From Nageia nagi (taxonomy: Eukaryota > Pinophyta), in the NCBI GenBank assembly GCA_050084985.1, contig JBITNC010000001.1:79670001-79734000 (forward strand): a stretch of 64,000 nucleotides of DNA, written 5' to 3'. A program made the position numbers and the translations under genes. Positions 24,940 to 36,420 of the stretch are shown here, one piece after another. Below the pieces are notes generated by a model, which saw only the letters and a program-made list of their open reading frames with translations, ran no database searches and had not been told where the DNA came from. Every line of letters begins with the position of its first letter. Within the stretch, counting starts at the first letter, position 1.

Positions 24940-25270
24940 CCATGGATCCTGAAGAAGATTGGGATATAGTGATATATATTGATGGATCAAGATGAGAGAA
25001 ATGTGGAGGTGCAAGTGTTGTTTTTGTCACACCTCAAGGAGTTCCTACACCTTATTCTTTTAAACTTAATTTTTCATACACAAATAATAACACTAAGTAT
25101 GAAGCCCTAATATTAACTATAAATACATTAAATTAAAACTAAAGAAAGCTAATTTCATTGGTGATTTATTTCTAATAGTGAATCAAATTAAAAGAATCTT
25201 TCAATGTAAAGAATCTATGTTACAAAAATACAAATAATTGGTAGATAATTTACTTCTATCATTTGAAAAA
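24940..25270 (+). pseudogene. Second RNase H-like segment of the Tat element
   Basis: A separate RNase H-like start lies downstream of the usual one: IVIYIDGSRXEKCGGASVVF (24967-25026), then TPQGVPTPYSFKLNFSY and NNNTKYEALILTIN. YIDGS and KYEAL carry the acidic residues of the additional RNase H acquired by plant Tat elements. Stops follow near 25130. Together with the first RNase H this supports the Tat assignment. Confidence 0.75.
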
Positions 25271-25639
25271 TATGATTTAGAAGTAGCACCAAGGTAAACT
25301 AATAGATTCGTTGATGATATGGTTTCAATTGGATCCTTGATACCTAAAAAAATCTATCAACAAACTATTCACATCAACATCATTCAAATTACTTAATCCT
25401 AATTGGAAATAGATGGAGTAAAGCATGCAGTTATTGATATAATAATGGAAGATAAGAACTTATGGCATACCCAATTAGTCAAATTCTTAAGGGATGGAAT
25501 CCTACCTACAAATTTAACAAAGTAAACTATGAAAGTATTTAAATTAAAAGCTTATTATTTTTGTATGCTAGGATATGTCCTATATTGTAGAGGTTTTGAT
25601 GGGATATTACTCAGATGCTTAGAATGGGTGGATTCACAA

Positions 25640-26700
25640 ATTACAATTTCATGCTTCCATGAACAAATATGTGGAGGATATTTTAGTGGCCTTGCAATAA
25701 CAAAACAACTAATATGTATGGGATGTTATTAGATGACCATGGAATGTGATTGCATCAAATATGTTAAATGCTAACAACATTCAAATTTATTTAATCAACC
25801 ATCACAAGCATTACAACCCATGCAATCATTATGACCATTTTCAAGATGGGCATTGGACTTAATAGGCCAAATATCACCTATTTATTGGGGAAGGAACACA
25901 TTTATAATAATAGCTATGGAATAATTTACAAAGTGAGTTGAAGCTATGCCTATGATTTCAATGAAAGGATCAAAGATAGAAGAATTCATAGAACACCATA
26001 TCATTTTTTTGTTTTGGGATTCTTCTCAAATTATCATTGACAACAAAAATAATTTTAAAAATAAGGAAGTATTAGCATTATGTAAAGGATATCATATTCA
26101 AATTAGTTTTTCAATGCCATATTACCCTCAAGGAAATGGAAAAGCTAAGGTTATAAATAAAACCATTCATAGTATTCTACTTAAAATATTTTATAATTCT
26201 CATAGAGATTGGCATGCTAGATTTCTACATGCTTTGTGGGCTTATTGCACTAGCATTCGAACTCCTACTAGGGCAATATCATTTTCCTTAGTTTATGGAT
26301 AAGAAGTAGTGCTACCTTTAAAAATAGAAATCCCATATCTATAAATTGTCTGCAAGATTATATCACTGATGAAGCAACTCATCAAACAAGATTAGATCAA
26401 TTGTTAGTTCTTGATGAAAGAAGAGTTAATGCATTAGAACACATGCGTACCTACCAAATTCACATTAAATGAGCATTTTATAAAAATTTAATATTCATGA
26501 ATTTAATATAGGATACCTAGTATTAAAATAAAACCAATAAACTTAATGAATGGAAAGACAACTTTGAGACAAATTTGCTCCTAATTGGTTAGGACCTTAC
26601 CTAGTTAAAAGAGAATTTGGATCAAAAGCATATCACTTAGCCAACTTAAAAGGTAACAAATAATGTGAACCAATAAATGTGATGTATATTTTTCCCTTTT
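25640..26700 (+). pseudogene. pol: Gypsy integrase of the Tat element
   Basis: Zinc-binding part: CGGYFSGLAITKQLICMGCY, then a decayed CxxC segment. Core: RWALDLIGQISPIYW (first Asp, about 25846), DNKNNFKNKEVLALCKG (second Asp, about 26039), PYYPQGNGKAKVINKTI, where the expected catalytic Glu is Lys. Then HALWAYCTSIRTPT and SFSLVYG. The open stretch 25946-26302 covers most of the core. The C-terminal part fades at about 26700 (INVMYIFPF). Confidence 0.87.
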
Positions 26701-26759
26701 ATAATTAGAAAATTTGGATCAAGTGTATATCACTTCCCTAGAAGCATGAAATGTTCTTT

Positions 26760-29130
26760 GATTACCCATTGACCTACAAAAAAATTTGGCTCTGTGTCAT
26801 GGTCCAGGTACATATGATGGTTGGAAAATTTTTGTTAAAGAAAAAATATTGAAATTATTTATAGAGAGCCATGTATTTTCAAGGTTATTATCATTATTAT
26901 GAGAAAGTACATAAAATAAATTTACTATGCCTATATGGGCCTACTACAACACCTAAACTTATTCTTGATTATACTTTTAATGATTGGGTTTTAGAGGTTC
27001 TATCTCAAAATCCATAAATTTTACACCTAATTATGACTTGGATGAATCAAATCATGGGATATTTATGCCATCATAAATTGATATAAGATTTTTCTCCCTC
27101 ATTTGTTACTAAACCTAGGAAATCAAAAAAAGTTAAAAGATATATTAATAAACAATTTTCTTAGATAAATTCAAGATTCATATCCTCATCATATTCTAAT
27201 CATCATGAAAAAATAATTATGATCAAAAGATTAGAAATTCCTAAACAAGAACATGTACAACTCAATTGCATTATTCAAAGTTTCATAGATAGATATAGAG
27301 GAGATATTTACATACAATTGCTTTGAAAAAACCCATACACACCTGTGGCATATTTTTTTAATTTACTTAAAGAATTGCAAATAGAAATATCTAAAAAATT
27401 ATATGAAACTCATGCATCAAATGCATGGGAAATAAAGATAAGTAATTTAAAAGTAGCAATTGAAATAAAAGCACAAGAAATGTGGATGGAACAAGAATCC
27501 AAAATGATTTTAATACAATGGTTCCATTTCAATTGGCCTAGTGATAAACCTAAGATTGTGATAAATTGCATTGAAGATGTCCATATCAAATTCATGAGTT
27601 ATCCTCTTATTTTGAATTTAGTCATTTCTAAATAGGTATTTTCATACTTTGCACTATATTTTCTAAATGGTGAAATTGTGTATGATTATAATTCATTATT
27701 TAGCAATAGTTGTTGCCCAAACAATCCCTTGAATGTGAAAGTACAATTTGAATGAATCAATCAACATATAAATAAAAGAATATAAATAAAAAATGTTGGA
27801 TAAGTATATCATTGTAATACCATTTATAATAAAAAATTTAGTATTTCTATAGGGAGGCTCATGCCATACTTTCGACCTTAGACTTCTCCATTACCATCGA
27901 TTCCACTACCTCCTATTTCTCTAATCCCACATACATAACATCCTTTTTGACACTTCTTGGATAACATAATGAAGCTTCAAATTCATTTGTACAATGCCAA
28001 AGAGTTATCAAAAAATTCAAACCTCAACCACCAATCCTGTCCCTCATTTCTTATCCTATTTATTCCCAACCATCTATTCTAGGACAAGGTCCTATCCATT
28101 TTTGACTGTGACCTCCTTACTATTACTTTTTAAATTATGGATGTTGGATTATTCATAGGAAAGCTATTTTCCATCATCACGTAGGGATTGGAAATCATTT
28201 TCCTTTATGAAAACCACAAAAATATTATTAAAATAATAAACCCAAAAATAAAATAATATTATGAAAATCACAAAAACATCAAAAAATTCAAAATAAAATA
28301 AAAATTTATGTTATGTATATATGTGTATGTGTTGTATATATTTCTTGATATTTTCATGTTAATCAATTAATTTCATGCAAATAAAAGCTTTATATATGTT
28401 TATGTATTTGAAAAACCTTGGGAAACTTTTAAAAATTACATATGATATTGGAGGTGCTTGATTGCATTATAAAATACTAAACATCATGAATCATCTCCAT
28501 TGTGCTTCCACACCTACCGATCAAGAGGTTTTCTATCCATATCACATTCCACCTACCCCTTGGGATTTTTCTTCACCTTACACCTTACATTCACCATGCA
28601 CATTCTTGAGTGACCATGTACAAAGTCAAGCCCAACCATCAGACTTAGATACAAATTACTTTTATATGTTACTTGAGGATGTATAGCTTAAAATTTTATC
28701 CATGAAAGTAGTGAAGAGTCTACTAGATAGGTCTAATCATGCTTACAATGCTTTGCAAGACTCATTTTGGGTGGATCTCTTTTTTTTTATCATAAACCTT
28801 TATGGGGAACTTGCTTAATTCATAATATAATTGATGAAGAATTTCTCCAAGATCTCATCTGCCTACTTTTTAGACTAGATTTCATGTGGAGAATTATGAT
28901 TAATGTCCATGTCAGTCCACTTGTCTATAGATTCATTACTGCAGAACACCATCCTTACACCCTCATGAGTCTTTTGATGAGCTCACTATGCTTATATAAT
29001 ATCCATAAATATTTTCCATTAAGATTTCATATTTTTTGTGTTTTTCACTCATCAAGCCACTCATTGGATTGTCAACCATATCATTCATACTTGTTGTCAT
29101 TTTCACCCCATCACTGATAATGAGCTATAA
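26760..29130 (+). other. Extra region after integrase, coding-like pieces
   Basis: Between integrase and the antisense ORF. Open stretches at 27345-27635 (LLKELQIEISKKLYETHAS), 28462-28686 and 28767-29117. A longer broken frame covers 26930-27640 with a Lys-rich segment (PRKSKKVKRYINKQF). No family recognised; it may be an extra sense ORF such as Tat elements sometimes have. Around 28200-28330 and 29150-29280 it is A/T-rich simple sequence. Confidence 0.4.
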
Positions 29131-31190
29131 CAAACCCTTGATCGACTAGGAGATTAAAATAAATAAATAAATAAAAAATTTAAAAATTACAAAAACCAAA
29201 AAAATAAAAAATTATAAAAACCCAAATATAATATATATATATTGTGTGTGTATATATATATACACTCAAAAAAATATTTTTGAAGCATATTAGCTATTGT
29301 GTGTGCTACCCTATGTGTTTGCATTGTACCATTATGTTCACTTTGTTCATTTTGTCTATCATTATAAGCTATTAAATGTGAAACATAATTATTATAGTAA
29401 CCTACCAAGATAAGTATGTAAACATCCTACAAATTCATTCATACATTGTTCATATATATAGTTATATATATAAATAAAGGAGTAGTTTATAGGTATAATA
29501 TTCATATTCTATTTTGTCAAAATATATTTTTGCATGACTTCTAAAACTTTGGATGATAAAAAAACATGACCTTATATGCTATTAAAATGTTGTGAACTCA
29601 TACACTTTTACACACTATAAATCTTGAAACATTTAAAGATTTGATGTTCTTAAAGCATAATTTTAAGAAAGTACTTGTCCTTGTATTTTATTTCATCTTG
29701 AACCCAAGAGATAGGGTAAAAGAGAAAAAAGATAGGATATAAAAAAAAGAAAAATAAAATAAAATTAGAATTCTTGGGTGATTATAGTATTCTCTATTAG
29801 GGATATGGATGCCTGATCGATGATAGAGAAAGGTTGTAACTAGATCTAGGGGTTAATCTTCATCGGGGCTATGAATGCTTGTTTAGTAGTGAGGTATACC
29901 TTACAGAGAGATGACATGTTCACTTTTTGAGATGGACCTATGGATGTTTCACATGAACAAATAAGAATATATATCCTATGCTCTTAAACATTAAATTCGC
30001 AAATTTTAAGAGAAGGAAATGAATATCACTACACACACATGGGTTCATAATAAACTTAAAAGTGTATCATAACTTTATTTTATATCATTCTTGGTAGAAT
30101 AAATTGAAACAAAAGGCTATTTGATGAATTTAGTGTGAATATTTTACTCATTACACTTCTTTAGTATATTATACATCCACTTCATTTCATAATATTTATA
30201 TCCCATTATTATAATCCTGGTGGGTTAACTAAGTTGTTATGTTTAAACATCTAAATAGTTATACCATACAATCATACATACATGTGTGTTCATATGTATA
30301 CATCCATAGTATTATACATCCATACATCTATCCATGTGTATTCATACCATTTTACATACATACATCATCTCATTTGTATAAGTAGCCAAGAAAAATAGAA
30401 AATGATGATATCTGATTATGTACAATCACAAATAAAATATGGTCCTACATAGAGCAACTTAATTAAATATATTAACTCATATTATCTACTATATATACAA
30501 TCATAACATCACAATATTAATTGATGAAAATATGCATTAAATACTAAAGCTAAACATCTCACTAAAACCTAAAATCAAACATTTATGAGTTATGATGTCA
30601 ACATCTAACATAATATTAAAACATACATGTATCATCAATCTACATATATCATAGACATAAAATCAAAACATACATAAAATATCACCATGAAATAACATCA
30701 ACATCATATATCATCATCAAAATAAATAATTTCCATTAATCAATCAAAAAATAATAATCATGTCTATCCATGAAGTTAGATCATGCCTCCCATGATCTCA
30801 AAAAATAATAATAAGAATGATCAAATCCATTACTAACATAATAATAAGTAAAATAAACCCCTTGGGCATCCTCAAGAACTGCCCTAACCACTAGAACCAC
30901 TAGGACCCTAAGTAGGATGTATTATCCCTATTGAAGCTTAAGGGCTCTACTCTTGACCCACTCCCCTCAACTTTGTTTATTCTATCGAACATTGAGAATA
31001 CACTTTTACAATAGCACTCCAACTTCAAGATAATAATGTCTAGCATGTTTTCCCTAAGTAATAGTTTTGCCCTATGTTCCACTTATCAAAGGTGTAGTAA
31101 GTACACTAACATCAATAGGAATGTATCCCCTCAGAGGAAGAGAATAAGGAACACCAATAATAAAAATTTGAACACCTACCAACCAAGTAG
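29131..31190. other. Non-coding AT-rich interior of the Tat element
   Basis: No gene seen. It has TA/TG microsatellite-like runs (29228-29265), purine runs near 29715-29760, and a CATA-rich low-complexity stretch (about 30265-30370). Confidence 0.6.
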
Positions 31191-33110
31191 TGACAACACC
31201 CATATAATAGTCACTCTACTAGCATAGACCCTTGAAAAATTCTAGATATTGGCTCTCAACTCCCACATAAGTTCTAGCTCTACCTTTGTACTTCTTCTAA
31301 AGATATTGAACTATTACCTTGGTCTCATCCCTCTCATGCCTATAGTAGTCCCTCTCTTCCTTGTATTTATAACAAGTTGAGCTAGCCTAACCTAATTAGA
31401 ATTGTAACTCATAAATATATCCTAATAATGCATCAACATTGGGAACCTATGGAGGAGGAACCTCGTCCTCACCAATGCTATCCCTCTATCTAGGAGCAAT
31501 TCCCTCATCAAAAGCACCATTCTCACCTAGAGACTCCCCTTTGAAACATCTATGGTGGCCCCCATCTCAATATTCTCAAGCCCTCCTACCTCTACATCAA
31601 ACTCCCCTACTCTCTAATGAACTTGATGTCCTTGATACTCCTCCTCAGCCTTCTCCATTTGAACTTGCAACCAAGCACTATAAGCCTCACTAAATCCCAC
31701 ATCATCAACATTGACCTCCTCCTCGAGGTCTTCATCACTTGTGACATCGGGATCCACATATACCAGAGCCTACAAACCATCCACTAGAAGTGTGCCCTCT
31801 CATTGATACCATATAAGCTCAAGAGGAACATCCCATACCAATCCAAAGTGACATCTAACCCTATCAAAATGAAAATACTTGAGGAAATTAGTCCTCTATA
31901 CACTCAATTCTCTAGCCTATCTAATTCCAGTAAGCTTAAACTCTAGCTTATCCCATGCTAGGTATAATGGTAAGGCCTAAACTAAATATGATCTAGAAGT
32001 GAGAAAGAGTAGCCCTATAGAAGTTAATTTTTGGATGCACACTATCAGTAAGATGAATATAAAATTCATATCTCCAATACATAATATCATATGGGTACTC
32101 AGTATGACTCATGAAATCAAGAATTAGAAGCCCAAATGGATGAGAAACTACAATGTGCTCATAAGCCTAATCCTATAAGGTACTAATCAAAGATAAACAG
32201 GACCTCTGACCCTAAGAGTAGAAGAATAACTCTCTATATACCTATGTTAATAAAGTAGGTGTCCATGCATATACTATACCATGTTGAAGCATGTATGCAA
32301 CAACCAACAAGAGGGACCATGGAAACCTCCCACTACTAGTATCAAGAAGGGCATAACACTAAATAAGCCCCATGAGGTAGGAAAATCAAATTACCCCTTA
32401 TTAATCCTCTAATTAGTACTGGTAGTACCTGATACCCCTTGAACTAATCTTAGATACAATAGTATCTACTCTATCAACTCTATACAAGTATGAGATGGCT
32501 AGTAATGCTCCATTATGGTCAACCATATGGTGAATCCTTTATCTTAGGATAGGAAGATGATAAAGGTAGTGGATATCCTCCATAATGACTATCATTTCCC
32601 CTATTGGGAGATGGAAGGTGGAAGTAGTGGAATCCCACCTCTCGAGTAGTGTGACTAGAAGAGGGTGATCCTAATGGATGCATCCCATAAAGATCCCCAC
32701 TGCAAAGCCTAAAGTCCAAAAGAAAATATGGTCCCCTATCATAAGAAACTATTGCCCCTCTAGCATTCCTTGGGAATGAAGATGTCTCTAACCTAAAAAT
32801 AATTACTAGCTTAGGTACAAAAATAATTCTTGCAACTCAAGGTCAAATGTTGGCAATCAAGTGACTAGGTTAGAGGATCGTTGGAGTTTAATACTCGAAT
32901 GTCGATGACCCTATACATCCTTGACCCTAGCTAGTGATCATGGTTGAGGGTTTAAAAATTCTCAAATCTACAAATATTAAGCCTAAACCAATAAATTAAA
33001 TAATTGAAAATTACTAAAATAATTAATCTAACTATCCTAAGGTTTCCATTTTCTAGAGATGGAATAACACACAAAAAATTAAAAATAAGGGTTTAAAACC
33101 CTACCTCCTC
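31190..33110 (-). pseudogene. Antisense plant mobile domain (PMD) remnant
   Basis: Minus strand, opposite to the element's gag-pol. Between about 32690 and 32540 one frame reads LLVTLLERWDSTTSTFHLP then IGEMIVIMEDIHYLYHLPI. This is the signature of the plant mobile domain (xALxxRWxxxTxTFHLPxGExTVTLxDVxxLLxLP), known from MAIN/MAIL proteins and from gypsy transposons. One stop precedes it; downstream pieces such as LLAISYLYRVDRVDTIV and EHIVVSHPFGLLILDF continue with frame breaks toward about 31900. A Glu/Gly-rich tail lies near 31750-31400. Position between integrase and 3' LTR matches the antisense ORF of Tat elements. Confidence 0.68.
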
Positions 33111-33928
33111 TTTGATTGGCCTTGGTTAGTTGGTATCCTTGTAGGTAGCATTATAGTTAGTGGCAATGTCAAAAGTGATAAAAAATATGTCAACTAGGTA
33201 AGCAAAGGAATCGAACAAATTGAGCTCTGATCACCTAAGAAAAAGAAAGAATGGAAATGAAAAGGCATATTTGTTTTTATATGGCCTGTGCCCTTAAATG
33301 TTGATGATCCTTTAGCAGACATTGGCAACTTATGAAAGCAATTGATGATTACTTCAAGGTTTCAAAAAACAAAACTATGTATACAATATTAAAACCTTAT
33401 GGCTATGTAAAATTAAGTGAATATATGAATTTTTAGCTCTCCAATGGAACCCAAAATGATAGGCTTAGAAGAGATTCTACCTTGCAATTATGTCTAACTT
33501 CAAAAAAATCAAACATGATTTGAAATGTAATAATTTTTTGTGCAAGATTATCTCAAAAACCTATTATTATAATTAAATATAGTAATATCAAAAATCAAGT
33601 TATATGTGCAAAACTAAGCTTAACAATGCATACTCACTTTTGCATGTGAAGGTGAAAAAGGTTTTGTTATGCAACTATCATAACAAGTCTATAGTATTGA
33701 CGATCAAGATAAGTGATGTTTTGGTATATACCCTAAAATTATTTTCAAAATAAGTCAAGAGCAAAAGATGAAAACATTTTAGATCATATTTTTATTGATC
33801 AAGCTTGAATTACTCAAGAGACTAAGTCAAATTATAAAAATATCGACCCTAAAGTCAAACCCTAAAGTTAGGGATTAAGAGTCCCCACTTTTATTTTAGA
33901 ATTATCACTTGCTTCCAATAGTAGATAA

Positions 33929-33945
33929 TTCAAAAAGGGGAAGAA
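33929..33945 (+). other. Polypurine tract of the Tat element
   Basis: AAAAAGGGGAAGAA directly precedes TGTAGACACCC of the 3' LTR, the usual plus-strand primer site. Confidence 0.8.
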
Positions 33946-34780
33946 TGTAGACACCCAAAAATAACCCTTCTTTCAATAGAGGAAATAAGAACAAAAAATT
34001 AAAGTAAATTAAAAAAAGTTTACTATAGTCTTCCAAATGCCAGCATCTAACAAATGGACATTGGCAATTCAAAGGAATCACTAGTGTTTGGTACCTAGAT
34101 GCTAGTGAATCTAAAGTTGGAAAAATTAAAATAAAAATGGAAACATCTAAAACATATTGGGAAGAAATAAAAGGATAATAGATGATCCACCATCCATCCT
34201 GTGCATCCCTACTTCATATGACAATCATGAAAAAGTTGGATAGGCTTTTCTATCCAGATTTTTGTCTCCAAAAGCAAAAAAAATTTCTATTTTGAAAACT
34301 ATAAATAAAGCCTTCAGCTACAAACCAAGGTCCTAATTCAAATGCAATATTACTCTATCAAAATATATACAAGTTTTTACTAAGTTAGATACATTTTTAT
34401 TTCATTTTTCATATGCTTGTTGATGCTCATTTTATACAACTTTTATGGTATGGACATGCATTTTTGATGAGCTTGTTGTTTGCATGTATGCATGGATAAT
34501 AGGTGTAGAGTAGCTGAACTTGAAAATTTGAAGAAGATAAATAAATATAGATTTCCTATAGGTTTATGAAGATAATCCTTCAAGCTTGCAGATGCTAAAA
34601 TTAGGCTTAAGAAGGCCTTTATCATTCTTGTATAAAAAGCCCTTTATATAAGGTGATGAATTGAAACAAATTATTTATTTGTAATCATTTTGAGGTCTAC
34701 ACCAAAGATAAATAAATAAGTTTATTGGTTGTAATATATCTTTTCTTGCATACTTGCAAGGTTACTTTTTGGGTATGACA
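33946..34780 (+). repeat. 3' LTR of the Tat gypsy element
   Basis: 835 bp from TGTAGACACCC to GGTATGACA, followed by the target duplication CCTAC at 34781. Homologous to 17231-18050; the many differences indicate an old insertion. Confidence 0.9.
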
Positions 34781-36420
34781 CCTACACCTACTAAAGATGT
34801 TACAGAAGTAGTAAAACCAAAAGCTAGTGAAGGTGAGAAATCTAACTATGCTCAAAATTTCATTGTGAAAAAGAGAATATGAAGCCATTAGAAATAGCCT
34901 TCCCTAAAATATGCCTTAAAATATAATAGGCCTATACAAAAGAAGAGGAAAAATTCTCTAGCGATACAAGAAGAACAAGTTTTGGAGAAAATTCAAGATG
35001 TCCCTTCTTAGAGTGATATAGTGCTAAGCAATCTCCAAGAAATGGAGTTAAGTTACAAATTTGATGATGATGATGATGATGATGTAGTAGTCACTCCTCC
35101 CATTACAATACAAAAGGTTAGATACTTTACAACAAATCATAAATTTTAGCAAAATAGACAAATCTAACCAAGGGTGGTTGGAGAAAATGAAGAAGAAATA
35201 ACAAAAAATTCTAGGGTAAATCCAATTAGACACAATTGTATACATGAGGAAGTAATTCCTTGATATCTCAACAAAATAGATAAACCAAACCTTGATACAA
35301 AATTCAAATATTCAAGGCATTTCCCTACAACTTAGGTCCTATAAAATTAGTCAGATGGACAAGAGAAAGATTATGAAAACTAGCATGACCCTCATGGATG
35401 TTGATGTGGTACTCTTGGAGAGGAAAGTGGATAAGTTAGAGAAGAAACATGCTTTCATAAATGAAAAGTAAAAGTTTCACTTACCATAGATTTATCTATT
35501 GAACAAGCAGATTCAAGAATTACAAGAGGCTATAGAATCTTCAAAATTGACAAAAGTTATAGAAGAGAGAGATGAAGAGCTCAAAGCAAAAGCAATTGAG
35601 GTAAATATGAAAAATGGTTATAAACTTCTTCTTCTTATCATGTAAAACACTAGAAGATGAGAAGAATAAGATTCAAGAGGATTTTAAGGTTTTATAGGAT
35701 GATTATGCTAAGAAGGATGCAAATCTTAAGATAAGAACAAAGAATTTTTCCATGGAAAAGTTAGAGTTTGATGAAAAATTGAAGACTTAGGATCAAACTT
35801 TGGCCCAACAGACATAAGCACCAATGCTGATACAATTTCTAATGGAATCATTAAAGAATATAAAGTTGAGTTATTGGAGTAAAGTAGTTCCCATTTTAGA
35901 TTTGTTACTCTATTAGAGAGTATGTAATATATTGTGATAAGTTAGATAAGTATAAAGCTATTTTTGATAAGAAGGGTAGAATTGTTAAAATGAATAATAA
36001 AAATCAAGAAATAATTAAGGTAATGAATCAAATAGAGGCCACAGATACAAGTATTGATGATTCTTATGACCAAATTTTGGCTATGATACAAAAGGTGGCT
36101 CATTTGTATGAGTATGTATTGAAAAGTATATGAAGTTATTAATGATAAAAATAAATAAATTGGACAATTACTTGAAGGATTTTGATAGGAATAAAATGCT
36201 CACCTATACAAGGAAGATAATAATGTTTATACACGTAATGAGTGAGGGCATATAATGATCAAGCGCAAAAGGTAGATAATACTTTTGCAAATTGGATGAA
36301 AGATAATTTTGAAGAAAAATTCCTAAAATTCATCCAAGAGAGGATTAAAGTAGAGAAATGGGTAGCAGAACTAGCTAGCATAAAAACCAAATGTCAATTT
36401 GAAAATAATTAATCAGTTTG
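34781..36420 (+). pseudogene. Unassigned reading-frame remnant, right half
   Basis: Continues the 15200-17230 remnant after the gypsy element and one target-duplication copy are ignored. It is Lys/Glu-rich with coiled-coil character: TKDVTEVVKPKASEGEKSN (about 34790-34845), a run of Asp from a GAT repeat (35065-35084), VLEKIQDVPS, KTLEDEKNKIQEDFKVL (about 35646-35697) and MEKLEFDEKLKT. Stops every 50-150 codons. Function unknown. Confidence 0.5.

Larger units (their letters stand above)
17231..34780 (+). mobile_element. 17.55-kb Tat-lineage Ty3/gypsy element
   Basis: Flanked by a perfect 5-bp target duplication CCTAC (17226-17230 and 34781-34785). LTRs of 820 and 835 bp are homologous but clearly diverged, so insertion is old. 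Order of parts: LTR, PBS-like site, leader of 2.8 kb, gag, (TRIM insertion), RT, RNase H, a second RNase H-like segment, integrase, extra coding-like region, antisense plant-mobile-domain remnant, polypurine tract, LTR. Dual RNase H and an antisense ORF between integrase and 3' LTR are known traits of the plant Tat lineage. All genes are disrupted by many stops. Confidence 0.88.

Noticed and set aside
31439-31693. 84-codon Pro/Ser-rich frame on the plus strand
   Set aside because: It is opposite to the acidic, Gly-rich tail of the antisense PMD remnant and has no motif of its own.
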